From Posidonia oceanica (lineage: Eukaryota; Streptophyta; Magnoliopsida; Alismatales; Posidoniaceae): DNA of 64,000 nt. Both the position numbers and the translations under genes were made by a program. The stretch covers positions 116,827,001-116,891,000 of the forward strand of contig JAZBRS010000076.1 in the NCBI GenBank assembly GCA_037176725.1. The letters are read 5' to 3'. Within the stretch, counting starts at the first letter, position 1. The number at the start of each line of letters is the position of its first letter. Below the pieces are notes generated by a model. It did no database searches. It was given only the letters and a program-made list of their open reading frames with translations, and was not told the origin of the DNA. Positions 43,863-54,427 of the stretch are shown piece by piece.

Positions 43863-46518
43863 TGTAGTAATCCTGAAATTCGGATCGTCCATGCACGATG
43901 CCAAAGCTCGCGTGCATCGATCGGAATTAGGTTCACTATTAGCAGGTGTATCCGAGAAGGAAGACTTGACTCGAAAACACCGAAAAAAGGGAAAAAATAT
44001 AAGATAAGACAAATCAGAGTCACCACTGTGTCTATTAGGTCGAGAGACAAGGAAAACCGGGGAAAGCATGAGAAAACATGCAAAAAGATGCAATGAGATG
44101 CAAATATGACTCGTGCCTAGGATGAGGGCATTATGGTTATTGCACACCAAGAGAAAGGGTAAGGACTCCTGTTACGTGTGGGGAAGGTGTTAGGCACCCC
44201 CGACACACCCGAAGAATCGATCTTTCTTAGGCTTAACGCTCGCATATGCAGGAATTTCGCAATTGAATGCCTTTGCTGTACGCCCAAGGGGTGAGAGTTG
44301 CTATGCATGCCTAATGAATGCCTAAACTCGCTAGATATGTCATGATGCTATGATGCATGATTAAAGTATGCAAGGAAATCGATTAAGGCAGAAATACAAC
44401 AAAGCACGAAAAGCGAGGCACGGAAATTGCGGTCTGAAAATAGGAAAGCTAAAAGGATCAAGGCGCAAGGGCGGCAAGCAAGATGGCTCAGCCACTGTCA
44501 GAACTGTAGGGTAGTTGCCTACCTAAGGGGCGTCGGAGTCAGTCGCTGACGAGATCGACGAGGAGTTGGTTGCTTGTCAGAGTTGCTACTAGGGGCTAGT
44601 TGCCTGTTGGAGAGGCGCCAGAGCCAGTCGCTTGGTAGAGCGACGACGGAGAGGCCTATAGCTTCGCCAGATAGTGGCCTTGACGGCAAAAAATGGGCTA
44701 GCTACATGATGCAAAAATGAAATCTAAAGGCATGGCCCTATAGACGGCATGATGAGGAACACATGCAAACAAACAGATGGCAAAACGGACGCTTAGGTCG
44801 CGAGACATGGCAGCTCAAAGTTGGTCGAAGGAACTGCTCTGAGTTGCGGTCCAGTCGTCGGTTTAGCCGGCGGCTAACCTACAAACCAAGTGTTCCGTAC
44901 AACCATCTTTGCAGCCAGATATGGAATGCACAAGGCATCGAAACACAGATCCAAATACACAAGCATACAGAGCATTCATCCATGAGCAGATAGGAACAAA
45001 AATTGCAAGATATGGATGGGTGAGTCGCAAGATATCACGGCTGGAAGTTGGCCGGAAGAGTTTCTTGATTTGTAGGTCAGTCACCTGTTAGACAGGTAGC
45101 TGGACTGCAAACCAGTTGTCTGGTGTAGCCAACTTTCCGGCCAGGTCCTGGACTCACGAGCAATCAAAATGGAAATCTATCTACGCAGGCATGTAAAGCA
45201 TTAAACAAAAATTGCAAACATATATTCAACTAGCAAGAAGGGGCCTTAAGGCGGCCAGAACGCCGCCTCAAAGTCAGGGCGGCGGACTGTTGAAACGCAG
45301 GCCAGTCACCACATCATGCGGCGACTGACCTAGGGACCTTCCAGCACCGGAGAAGATGGCCAATGGCAGTTGAGGGAGCTACTGTAAAAAAGCGGCGACT
45401 AGCTAGGAAGCTAGAGGGGGTCGCTAGGAAGCTATGGGTATGCTCACTTACCTACGGGGGTGCACGGAGTGGCCCCCCAGCCTAGCTCGCCGGAGTTCAC
45501 CGACGAGGTGGTTGCGCAAGAAGGTCTGGTCGTACTCGCGGCAGTCATGCAGAGGTGTGCCCGGAGTTTGGGGTGTCCAGAGGTTTGGAGCGGCCTTTGG
45601 GGATGTTCGCCGGCAGCGGCGTGGAGGCGTCGAGCTCGTGGCGGGCGCGACGGTCCGAGATGCTAGGGTGGTAATTGAGGTGTTGGGTGTGTTGGTGGAG
45701 GTCTGGTGAAGGTGTGTGGGTGGTTCGTTTCGGGTTTCAGGGAAGCGGCTGAGGAGGAGGAGCGATGGAAGTTCACCGGAAATGGGTTGTTGGGTTCTTT
45801 GGCGAAGAAGGTGGGAGGTGGAGAGTGGGTTCCTCTACTGCGAGTGAGCTCTCTCCCTCCTCCACTGAGATCTCCACACCCTATCAGCTCTGGCAAGCGA
45901 CAAAGGGGTGTCAGTGAGAGGCCGAGAGAGGGGTGGCAGTCGAGGTCGCCGGAATGGGTTTTGGTATTTTCGGCGAGTGGCAGAGAGGTCTATGAGAGTG
46001 GGTTTTCCGCCAGTGAGGAAGCGACGGCGTGCCAGAGAGTAAGTGCTCCTTGGCACGTAGCGCATGGCCGTAGTGCGGAGTAAGTGCAGATGGGATGGCG
46101 TGGTAGGAGGCCGACGGCCGGTGGCAAGGAAGCTTGGAAGGTCTGCAGATTTATAGTCGAGTCACCCCTGCACCTGGTGCCTGAGCAAGTCGCCGCATAG
46201 GTGGTGACAGAGTTAGTCGCCCCTAGCCTTGGCGACAGGACTCGATCGCCTCTACATGTGGCGACCAGACGTGTAATTCTGTGGCTAGGCTGAAGATGGG
46301 CTTGGGCTTAGTTGGGGGCTTTGCTTAGGTTTTGGAAATGGGAAATGAGTTGTTTTGGGTAGGTTTTGGGTAATTTTTGAATGGGATTTGGTTTTAGGTT
46401 AAATTGGGTCAATTTGAGTGGAAAGGTGGGGTTTTGGGGAAAAGGGCGAATCTACAGTTCCCGAGCTCGCTTTCTCCAAGTTTGATCTGTTGCCTGATGT
46501 CAAAATGGGGTGTCTACA
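43863..46518 (-). mobile_element. 3' LTR of element E
   Basis: It begins TGTAGACACC at 46518 and ends GGATTACTACA at 43863, 2656 bp. It includes the conserved block (44115-44235), a GTAAGT donor-like site at 45451, and many GTCGCC/GGCGAC pairs (for example 46190-46270). No acceptor matching that of the other LTRs is evident. Confidence 0.88.
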
Positions 46519-46656
46519 GATGCCCCTCCCTGAGCGAGATCAAGCGTAGCGAGACCGTGGCTAAGCGTTGACTAGACACCCCCTCTAACATCGATAAGGG
46601 CCAGTTTTTGTGGACAGGAGCCACTTATTTGGTGGATGCACCAAAAATCGTGACTC
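46519..46656 (-). other. Polypurine tract and upstream hairpin of element E
   Basis: On the minus strand AGGGAGGGGCATC directly precedes the LTR. Upstream is the two-part hairpin. The outer stem GAGTCAC/GTGGCTC uses 46650-46656 and 46618-46624. The inner stem TTTGGTG/CACCAAA uses 46639-46645 and 46628-46634, with loop CATC. GGGGTGTCTA lies upstream and is complementary to TAGACACCCC of the LTR start. Confidence 0.65.
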
Positions 46657-47084
46657 GTTGTCCAATGCAGATGCATGCGAACACTAGGATGCAGTGCCAA
46701 TGCAGCGACTAGTGCACAGTGCTGATGCAGATGTCATGCCTACGCTAATGCTCATTACGCTGTACTCCTCTAGGGGAAAGTGGGTGACGCATGCACGCAG
46801 AAAAGGCAGAAGATGCAATGCAATGGTTGTCAAGCAGTACTTTCGGAAAGCCAAACGATCGGGTGTGCTGAGCGGTGTACAGCTCTAGCGTGGGGGCACT
46901 GTTTGCCAAGCTTCTGCTATAGGCATAGGCGGTGCAAGTGTTGAAAGTAAAAGGGTGAATGTAATGGTGCTGAAAGAGAGATGCTGTGAATGTACATCCG
47001 ATGGCGGGCATGTAACGCCAGGGAAATGGAGTTTGGAAGTTGGTGTAATGACTACAGAGGAGTGGCAGCGCAATAAGGATGCAA

Positions 47085-47700
47085 TGTTATGCAATGGGGC
47101 ATGCGAAACCGAGAAGCCGATCCCAGGCCGCGCACTGCTGCGAGTATCATCCAAAGCCGGCAAGCTGCGAAAGTCTTGCGGGTGCCGAGGATGGTACCAT
47201 AGGCAATACGTGAAGCCAGGGGTTCGAATCCTAAGCGCGCGATGCTATGCAATGAAATGCAAAGTATAAACAGTGGAACGCCGAGCATGCGAAACCGAGA
47301 AAACAATCCTGGGACCATGCACTACTACGGGTGCCATCCAAAGCCAGTAAGCTGCGAAAGTATTGCGGGTGCTAAGGATGGTACCTTAAGCAATACGCTA
47401 GCCAGGAGTTTGAATCCCAAGCACGCGATGTCCGTGTGATGATGGAATGCAGTTCTAGGACTGACTCTACAGGGAGATACAAGGAAGCTACATGATGTCA
47501 TGCAAATGAGATGCTAATGTTATGTAGTGAAATGTCGGGTATACACAGTGGAATGCCAAGCATGCGAAACCGAGAAAACGATCCCAAGGCCGTGCACTAC
47601 TGCGAGTATCATCCAAAGTCGGCAAGCTGCGAAAGTCTTACACATGCCGAGGATGATACCTTAGGCAATACGCAAGCCAGGGGTTCGAGTCCTAGGCACG
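47085..47700 (+). repeat. Three repeat units with B-box-like motifs
   Basis: Each unit starts with GCATGCGAAACCGAGAA (near 47098, 47285 and 47562) and ends with a B-box-like motif: GGTTCGAATCC (47221-47231), AGTTTGAATCC (47407-47417) and GGTTCGAGTCC (47682-47692). The orientation is antisense to E. I find no clear A box. Confidence 0.5.
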
Positions 47701-49561
47701 CCATGTTCGTGTGATGATGCGGTGCTAATGCTATGCAACAGAATGCTACTACACTACGACGAAAGGGTGATAAGTTAATGGACCTATCGCCGGATAGTTA
47801 GGGGGTATCGGCCCTCTGAGGAGTTGACGGACTCATCACTGGATAGTTAGGGCTATCAAACCGCTGAGGAGTTAATGGACTCATCATTGGATAGTTAGGG
47901 CTATCTACCCGCTGAGGAGTTAACAGATTCATCAACGGATAGTTAGGGCTATCAGCCCATTGAGGAGTTAACGGACTCATCACAGAATAGTTAGGGCTAT
48001 CAGCCCACTGAGGAGTTAATGGACTCATCACCGGATAGTTAGGGTATCAGCCCGAATGGGGGTGCGATGATACCAAGGGCTGCCAGACACACCTGGTATT
48101 GAAGGCATTGACAGGCCAGCGAGTTTGTCAGGCAAGAAAGGTGGTGATAAGTGGGATGACTTGTAACCACAAATGCAACGGGAATACCATACCCGAAGGT
48201 GTGGCAGAGGTCCGTAGACGCTCTCGTAACAATTAGGGATGTTAGCCCTGATGCAGATGGAAATGGGATACCATGGGGCAGCAGAAAGATGCCCCTGGTA
48301 TCGGTGAACGATACCAGGGGACAGTCAAAGCGCCCATGGCATCAAGATGCAAGGTGGAGACAACACTAACGGGTTTGTCAGCCGAGTTGTTAAGGGTACC
48401 AACCCGATGCAGTGGGATGGATGTAAGGGATCACCATGCGATGTGCAATGCCGGTGGGGAATGCAATAGGATAATGCAAATGCAAGGTGATAAGTTGACG
48501 GACCTATCGTCGAATAGTTAGGGATATCAGCCCGATGAGATGGGGGGCGATACCACAGGGTAGCAAAAGGATGCCCCTGGTATTAAGGATGATACCAAGG
48601 GACAGCCTAAGTGCCCGTGGCATCGAAATGCGAGGATGGATGATAAGTTGATGGACTTATTGTTGAATAGTTAGGGATATCAGCCTGGGTGCAAGGATGA
48701 CAAAATGATAGGTTGACGAACCCATCGCTGAGCAATTAGGGCTGCCAAACCAAGTGCAAGGAATGCAGAATAATGTAGAGCGAAGACAGGAACCCACTGT
48801 GGTAGGTGTGCAATGGTCTCAGTACGGGCACGCTTCGTGGCATCACAGGATGACAAATGAGGGACATGCCAGTCATCAAGGACCTACCCAACGCAGTGGG
48901 TGGCAAAATTTTAAAAGGCGCGAAGCCTCTAAGCGAGGCAGGCAAAAGTGCTCGTCCTTGACTCCGATTTTCGAAAGTAGGGAGAAGAGAAGATAAAAAT
49001 ATATTACAGCATGCATTTTTTGGTGGCTTTGGACTTAAAGCAATTGTGCTAAGAGGATGCTTCTGTAGTTTTTGATTCAGGGGATCTCGATCCTCAAGCA
49101 ATGCCATGCTGAGTTGTGGTCGGTGGCTCTCTTTTCACTCTTGGTTCGAGACAAGGTTTTAGCTTTGCAAAGTATAGCCTTTGGCTACATGTGGGTAGCA
49201 GAAGCATGGATATAGCTTCATAGCCTCCGTCTCAATTCCTCAGGGACCGACTATCGCTTTTGATGCTCACGGAATGATATTTCTTTTCCCCTCATGAGTG
49301 ACTGGAGTTGCATCTAGCCTGCTAGGGGGTAGTTGTTGTCTACACTGGGGATTTGAGCGTGCTGCTGTGCTCGGAGGGTGGGGCCAGGTCCTCCTGATAA
49401 GGTATCCCGTGCAGTTGACATTGCAGTGCTTGAAGTTGATAGCTAAGGGGGCTTTGATGCTCATCCGAGTCACTCCTCTCATGAGTGCCTTCTTTCTTCG
49501 ACTTCTTTCCTCAATGTTCTTTTGTGCTCAGCATGCATATCATGTTATCATATTCTTTTGC

Positions 49562-49867
49562 TCACATGATCTCTATTCTTTCGGATATGCATGTCTTTGC
49601 CCTCTTGGGGTAGCGGTCCCAGATGAGGCGTTGAGAGTTCGACTGATCGGCGTACACCTTCAGCCTCTGCAATGTGTACAGGCAGCCTCTAGCTATGTTC
49701 TGCTCTACTTTGGTCCTCTCCGTGTCAGTGGACTCTCTTGATAAGGTGGATCTCGCCTTTGGGAGTTTTTTAAGCTCGGCGAGATGTTCTATTTTGCTCT
49801 CAGTCTCACTCTGTGGGCACATGCACGAGATGGCGCTGCTCGGGTGAGAGCTGCCTGAGATTGTCAC
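49562..49867 (-). CDS. Unknown 101-residue frame in element E
   Basis: I do not recognise this frame. It starts at an ATG, is rich in Glu, Lys, Arg and Ser, and has a possible coiled-coil or helical stretch (ESKIEHLAELKKLPKARSTL). It ends near a basic IEIM tail. It lies in the segment of E without counterparts in A or C, so it may be captured sequence or chance. Confidence that it is expressed is low. Confidence 0.2.
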   Translation of the reverse strand: MTISGSSHPSSAISCMCPQSETESKIEHLAELKKLPKARSTLSRESTDTERTKVEQNIARGCLYTLQRLKVYADQSNSQRLIWDRYPKRAKTCISERIEIM

Positions 49868-50137
49868 TGCTTGACATCCTCTAGGTGCTGCTTGTTTGTT
49901 TGTAGCTGGGTTTCTGATTATACAAATGTTTATGGGTTTTGTATTGGTCTTGTATTTTTATGGTTTTTGGCTTAGAAAAGCATAAAAGGGAAAACTAGCA
50001 GCGAGGCGGAGAAAATATTTTTGTTGTTCTTTATTTTCTTGGTTTTTTTTGTGTTTTTGTATTTTACAGGATGTAGGAAATGACATGCATGTACAGAAGA
50101 TGATAAATGCATGCAGAGAATGATAGATATGTACAGA

Positions 50138-50540
50138 AGTTGATAGGTTGACAAACCTACCGCTGAATAGTTAGGGATATCAACCCGATGGTGATAGGTT
50201 AACGGACCTATCGCCGAGCAGTTAGGGCTGCTAGCCCGATGATGAGTTGATGGACCCATCACTGAATAGTTTGGGATATCAGCCCGATGGTGATAGGTTA
50301 ACGGACCTATCGCCGAGCAGTTAGGGCTGCCAGCCCGATGATGAGTTGACGGACCCATCACCGAATAGTTTGGGATATCAGCCTGATGGTGACAGGTTAA
50401 CGGACCTATCACCGAGCAGTTAGGGCTACCAGCCCGATGATGAGTTAACGGACCCATCATCGAATAGTTTGGGATATCAGCCCAATAGTGATAGGTTAAC
50501 GGACCTATCGCCAAGCAGTTAGGGCTGCCAATTGAATGCA
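50138..50540 (-). repeat. 99-bp tandem repeats made of two alternating hairpin types
   Basis: Copies start at 50192, 50291, 50390 and 50489, exactly 99 bp apart. Each holds GATAGGT-N6-ACCTATC (for example 50193-50212), AGCAG-N6-CTGCT (50217-50232) and GATG-N12-CATC (50241-50260). Related 47780-48050 units have GATAG-TTAGGG-CTATC (47842-47857). Confidence 0.85.
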
Positions 50541-50691
50541 TGAAGAAGGAGAGATTGCATGCTTTTAGGTTGTTGTTGTTTTTATGTTTTTTATGATTTT
50601 TCGAGAAGACGGGAAAACGCAAAACCAAAACGAGAGGAAAAGAAAAGATAGTGTAGGAATCGAAAGGGAGGTAAAGGGGACTCACCTGTCA

Positions 50692-53141
50692 GCAACCTCG
50701 GGAGGGAGATGCTAGGCTCGTTCCTATGCTATTGACATTGTCGACGAGGTCCACTGTTGGCAGTGTGGGGAGAAGTGGGGTTGCTGGAGCTGCTAACGGC
50801 AGTGTAGGGAGCACTAGAGCTACTGAGGTGGGTAGAGGAGCTAAGCTGGATGGTGTTGCAACTGGGTTTGCTGTCGACGCTGCCGCTTCATTCGAGCGTC
50901 CCTCGGACAGACCAGGGAAAGAAGGCAAAAGGAGATTGCACCGATGGGATCGAGAGGATCCACCGGGGTGGAGCTGAACTCAGAGAAGACTGGGGTAGAC
51001 CCCCGAGGTTTCGGCATCTACGAAGCTCGCAGGCTTGGAAAAGGAAGGGTCGGCTACACTAGGGTGTGCAAGTGCAAGTGCAGGTGTATGTGCAAGTGCT
51101 GGCTCCTGCTCGTCAATGCTGATGATCTTACGATCGATCAGGTGCTGAACGGCATCTCGGAGAGCAAGGCAGTTATCCATCGAGTGCCCGGTGGCCCGAT
51201 GGAACCTGTAGAACTGATCTGTATCATGCCACCACAGAGGGGGGTTTGGTGACGAACTGACAATCGGGAGTCTCAGGAGCGACTCAACTCGAGGGAAGAT
51301 GATGCTCAGTGGCTCGGGCAGACGAGTGTATTTACACTCAGCCCGACGAGGTCGTCATTGCCCTAATTGGAGTCCTTGCCGAGCGAGTGTGACGTGATGC
51401 ACAGGCTCGATGGTGGCAGTGTGTGCAGTGGGTGCATAATTAGGTGAGTGCTCTAGCGAAAAAGGGTCTGGCTGACTCTCTGCATAGGCAGGCTCTTCGG
51501 AAGGATCGGCGCATGCTTCAGTGTGCTACTCGGAGTAACCAGGAGTGGAGTTGTTGTTGTTGCAGCGATTGCTGGAGGTGTTGGCCTGCCTAGCCAATAC
51601 AGAAAGCACAGGGAAATGCCCACTTCGCAGCGAGCTTTCCACGCAGGCGCCGGCCCTAATCAGCGATGCATGGCTAGTGATGTGCTGAATGCAAAGCAGA
51701 GTCCTAGTCACTGGCAGCACCCCTTTGATGATCATCTCGATAGAATCCTCCTCGGAGGATTTATCCTTGATCTGGGCGGCTATGGAGCGCTAGCGACCGA
51801 CATACTCCCCAAATGGCTCCTGGGGCCTCTGCCAGATGGCGACGAGATCCTCCCTCTTGGGGATCAAGTCGAGGTTGAACGAATACTGCTCAAGGAAAGC
51901 CTGGGAAAGATCAGTCCAAGTCTGAACCGTGGCAATGTCAAGGGAAATGAACCAATTGAGCGCGGGGCCGGTCAAACTCTTTTGAAATAGGCGGATAAGG
52001 AGCCTTTCATCAGCCTGAAGCTGAGGAAGGTCCCCGTAGTATGCCTTCAGATGCGAAATGGGACAGCCTCTACCATTGTATTTATTGAATTTCGAGATGC
52101 GAAACTTCGAAGGGAGTGCAGCCTCGGGAAAGAGACAGAGGCCACGAAACTGGTAGGATTGGTGGTCCATGCCCTGCACTAGACGTAGTGCTTTCTCCAG
52201 AACATCCATCTTGTCATTGATGGTATCTGGATTTGCTGCCAAAGGAGATGGTGCAGCAGGGGCAGGGACCACATACACCGTCTGGGTCGCACCAAGGTGC
52301 TCCTCTAGATCCACCATTGCGTTGCCTGGTGGCGCGACGTGATGGCCAGCATATCCATGCAGTGGTATGGTGTATGCAAGACAGTATGTTGGGTTCTGAA
52401 TCTGATGCAAGGAGGGTTGATGGATAATATGCTGTGCAGTGGGAAGTGCAGAGTGTTGGAGCAACTATTACTGCGCTAGCACGGTGCCAGACAGCAGGCT
52501 TGTGGGGTACTATGCTCCAACCAACCCAAGGGACTGATTACCAAGAAACGGAGTTCCATGCAGTGCATAGTGTTGTGCAGATGTAGGAGGTGGAAGCCGT
52601 GCCCCCATCGCCGAAGCAGTGAGTAGCTAGGGTGATGGTCTAGGCAGGAGTGTAGTGTAGAAAGGAGTAGGCTGTAGAGGAACCTTAGGGGCAGCAAGAA
52701 TGCACGAGGGGAGAACTGATAGAGCCATGCCCTATAGTGTGTGGGCAGTCTCCATCAGGTGCTGGTACTACAGCTCAGGGGACCCGTCAGTGGGAACGCT
52801 AAAATGCAGGATCGGTGGGGGACCAGATTCAAGAGGTTGGGGACCTATGGCAAGGGTCGCCACAATAGAAGGGATGTCAATGACGACATGGCCCTAGGAC
52901 AGAGGGGTCAGAGGTGCCTCCAGAACGTGAGTGGTGGTCACCAAGATAGATTCGGTGATTGGACCCAGAGGGGCACAGGTCTGCTAATGCCCCTCAGCAA
53001 ACTGAGGTGCCCTAGACACCTGAGGGTGGAATCCTATGTCACGAGGGGCATAGAGGGAGTGGAAGAGAAAGCCGGAGGGACCGAAGCGGTAACCACCTCT
53101 GAGGCAAGAGTAAGTAGGGGCTCACTGGCAAACTAGGCCAT
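50692..53141 (-). pseudogene. gag: gag of element E, interrupted
   Basis: The start ATGGCCTAG at 53141 matches gag starts in A and B, but its third codon is TAG in place of CAG. Two stops (52465-52470) lie at the junction where A has its own stop. The gag core (52464-51790) is long and well kept: FNKYNGRGCP, RLFQKSLTGPALNWF and EQYSFNLDLIPKRED. TAG at 51790-51792 replaces the Trp codon after GEYVGR. The core continues in the same sense (51735-51526). A knuckle remnant FHRATGHSMDNC (about 51170) has lost its first Cys. A final Ala/Pro-rich frame ends at 50692. The gag shell protein is no longer made intact by this copy. Confidence 0.8.
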
Positions 53142-54409
53142 CACTGACCGAGAGCAAGTGAGGGAAAGGCTGCGATGAAAGCAAAGACACGAGACCTAAG
53201 GGGAGAGCTACTGTCAGAAGCGACGAATAGCTCAGAGACAGAGAGGAGGGATGCTCAGGGTCCGGACAGTGGATCCCACACCCACCTGCAAAAACAATAA
53301 AGATGTTAGATGCTGGATGCAGAAAAGTTCATTAGAGGTGGCATGGATGGCACGCATGCAGAAGAATGCCCTAATATGCGCTCTCTCACCATGCAAGTCC
53401 TGAGTAGATGACCTACTAGGATGCACTCATGGGTAATGGGATTTATTGACTCCGGGTCGAAAAAAGGCGGGTCCCCATCGAAATCCTGGCCCAAACCTCA
53501 AGCAGTAACGGGGTGGTGCGTTGGTGGCCTCGACCTTACCGAAGCATGGGTGGTACCCTCCACTAGCACCGACACGACCCCTAACAAGGGGGGACAAACT
53601 GACTGACTTGCGCCATGCCAAAGCAGTGGGGCAAGAATCTGGGACTATCCTTCGTAGACTATGGGTAGACTCAGATGAAAAGAATGTATGCTTTCTAGAA
53701 TGATCAAACATGCGAATATGCTTTAATGTCTTTTACTTGCGTTTTGTTTAACCAAAGGGGGAAAAATTGCAAGTTATTGGCTCTAGTTGTGCTTAGATGT
53801 TATTGCTTGGCTTTATTGTAGCTTTTAGATTAAGCAAAGGGGAAGTAAGCATGTTTCTACTATCCTAGGCATGGCATAAGCATAAATGGGAGAGAAGCAG
53901 GAAGTCATGGCATGCAATCGATCACACAATAGAGCAAAAGGCATGTTCATGGCATGTGCAAGTGTTTGTGGACATGATAGTGAAAGGAAAACACTTATCA
54001 TATCAAAAAGCAAGTATACATGGCATGTGCATGTGTAGTGGCATAGCAAGTGTGTAAAACAAAGCATTCACCATCCAAAAAGCATGTATCATTGCACCAA
54101 GCAATTATTTAGACATGTATAATGCATAAATAAAGCAAGTGAAAGCGACGTAAGCAGTAAAGCAGGCAAACATGCAAGCAAGCAAGGCATGCAAAGGCGC
54201 AAGGCAAGCAAAGCACGAAAACCAAGCGGGCAAAAAAGCGAAAACGAAAGCCGGAGTCTAGTATCCCCAGCGAAGTCGCCACTATGCGACTCGCTGGGAA
54301 CCGACACAGGCAGGCAAGCAAACAGACAAGGCAGACAAAAGCACAAAGGCAAACAAAGATGCCAAATGCAAGCGACTGAAAGCCAAAAGCGAAAGCCAGA
54401 GTCCAGTAT
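53142..54409 (-). other. Leader of element E
   Basis: The leader lies between PBS and gag and has no supported ORF. The conserved block (53440-53690) has GGTGCTAGTGG and the GGGT-ACC-ACCC hairpin. A second PBS-like copy lies at about 54262-54282. Confidence 0.7.
54262..54283 (-). other. Second PBS-like sequence in element E
   Basis: The minus-strand reading GTGGCGACTTCGCTGGGG, in a context repeating that of the true PBS (GCGAAAGCCGGAGTC side), lies 145 bp inside it. This is a tandem duplication of the PBS region. Confidence 0.6.
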
Positions 54410-54427
54410 CCCTAGCAGAGTCGCCAC
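54410..54427 (-). other. Primer-binding site of element E
   Basis: The minus-strand reading GTGGCGACTCTGCTAGGG directly follows the CTACA end of the 5' LTR. It is nearly identical to A's PBS. Confidence 0.8.

Larger units (their letters stand above)
46657..50691 (-). other. Non-coding 3' region of element E
   Basis: No recognised gene is present. It holds three ~200-300-bp repeat units with pol III B-box-like sequence on the plus strand (47085-47700), hairpin arrays (47780-48050 and 50138-50540), diverged units with GATACCAGGGG palindromes (48050-48720), and homology to C's 655-1300 (48740-49250). The segment 49260-49980 has no counterpart in A or C that I can see. Confidence 0.6.

Noticed and set aside
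47221..47231. tRNA gene
   Set aside because: Only a B-box-like sequence is present; no acceptor stem, anticodon arm or A box can be drawn around it.
49298..49741. 147-codon plus-strand frame
   Set aside because: It is antisense to element E, has no recognisable motifs and is probably chance.
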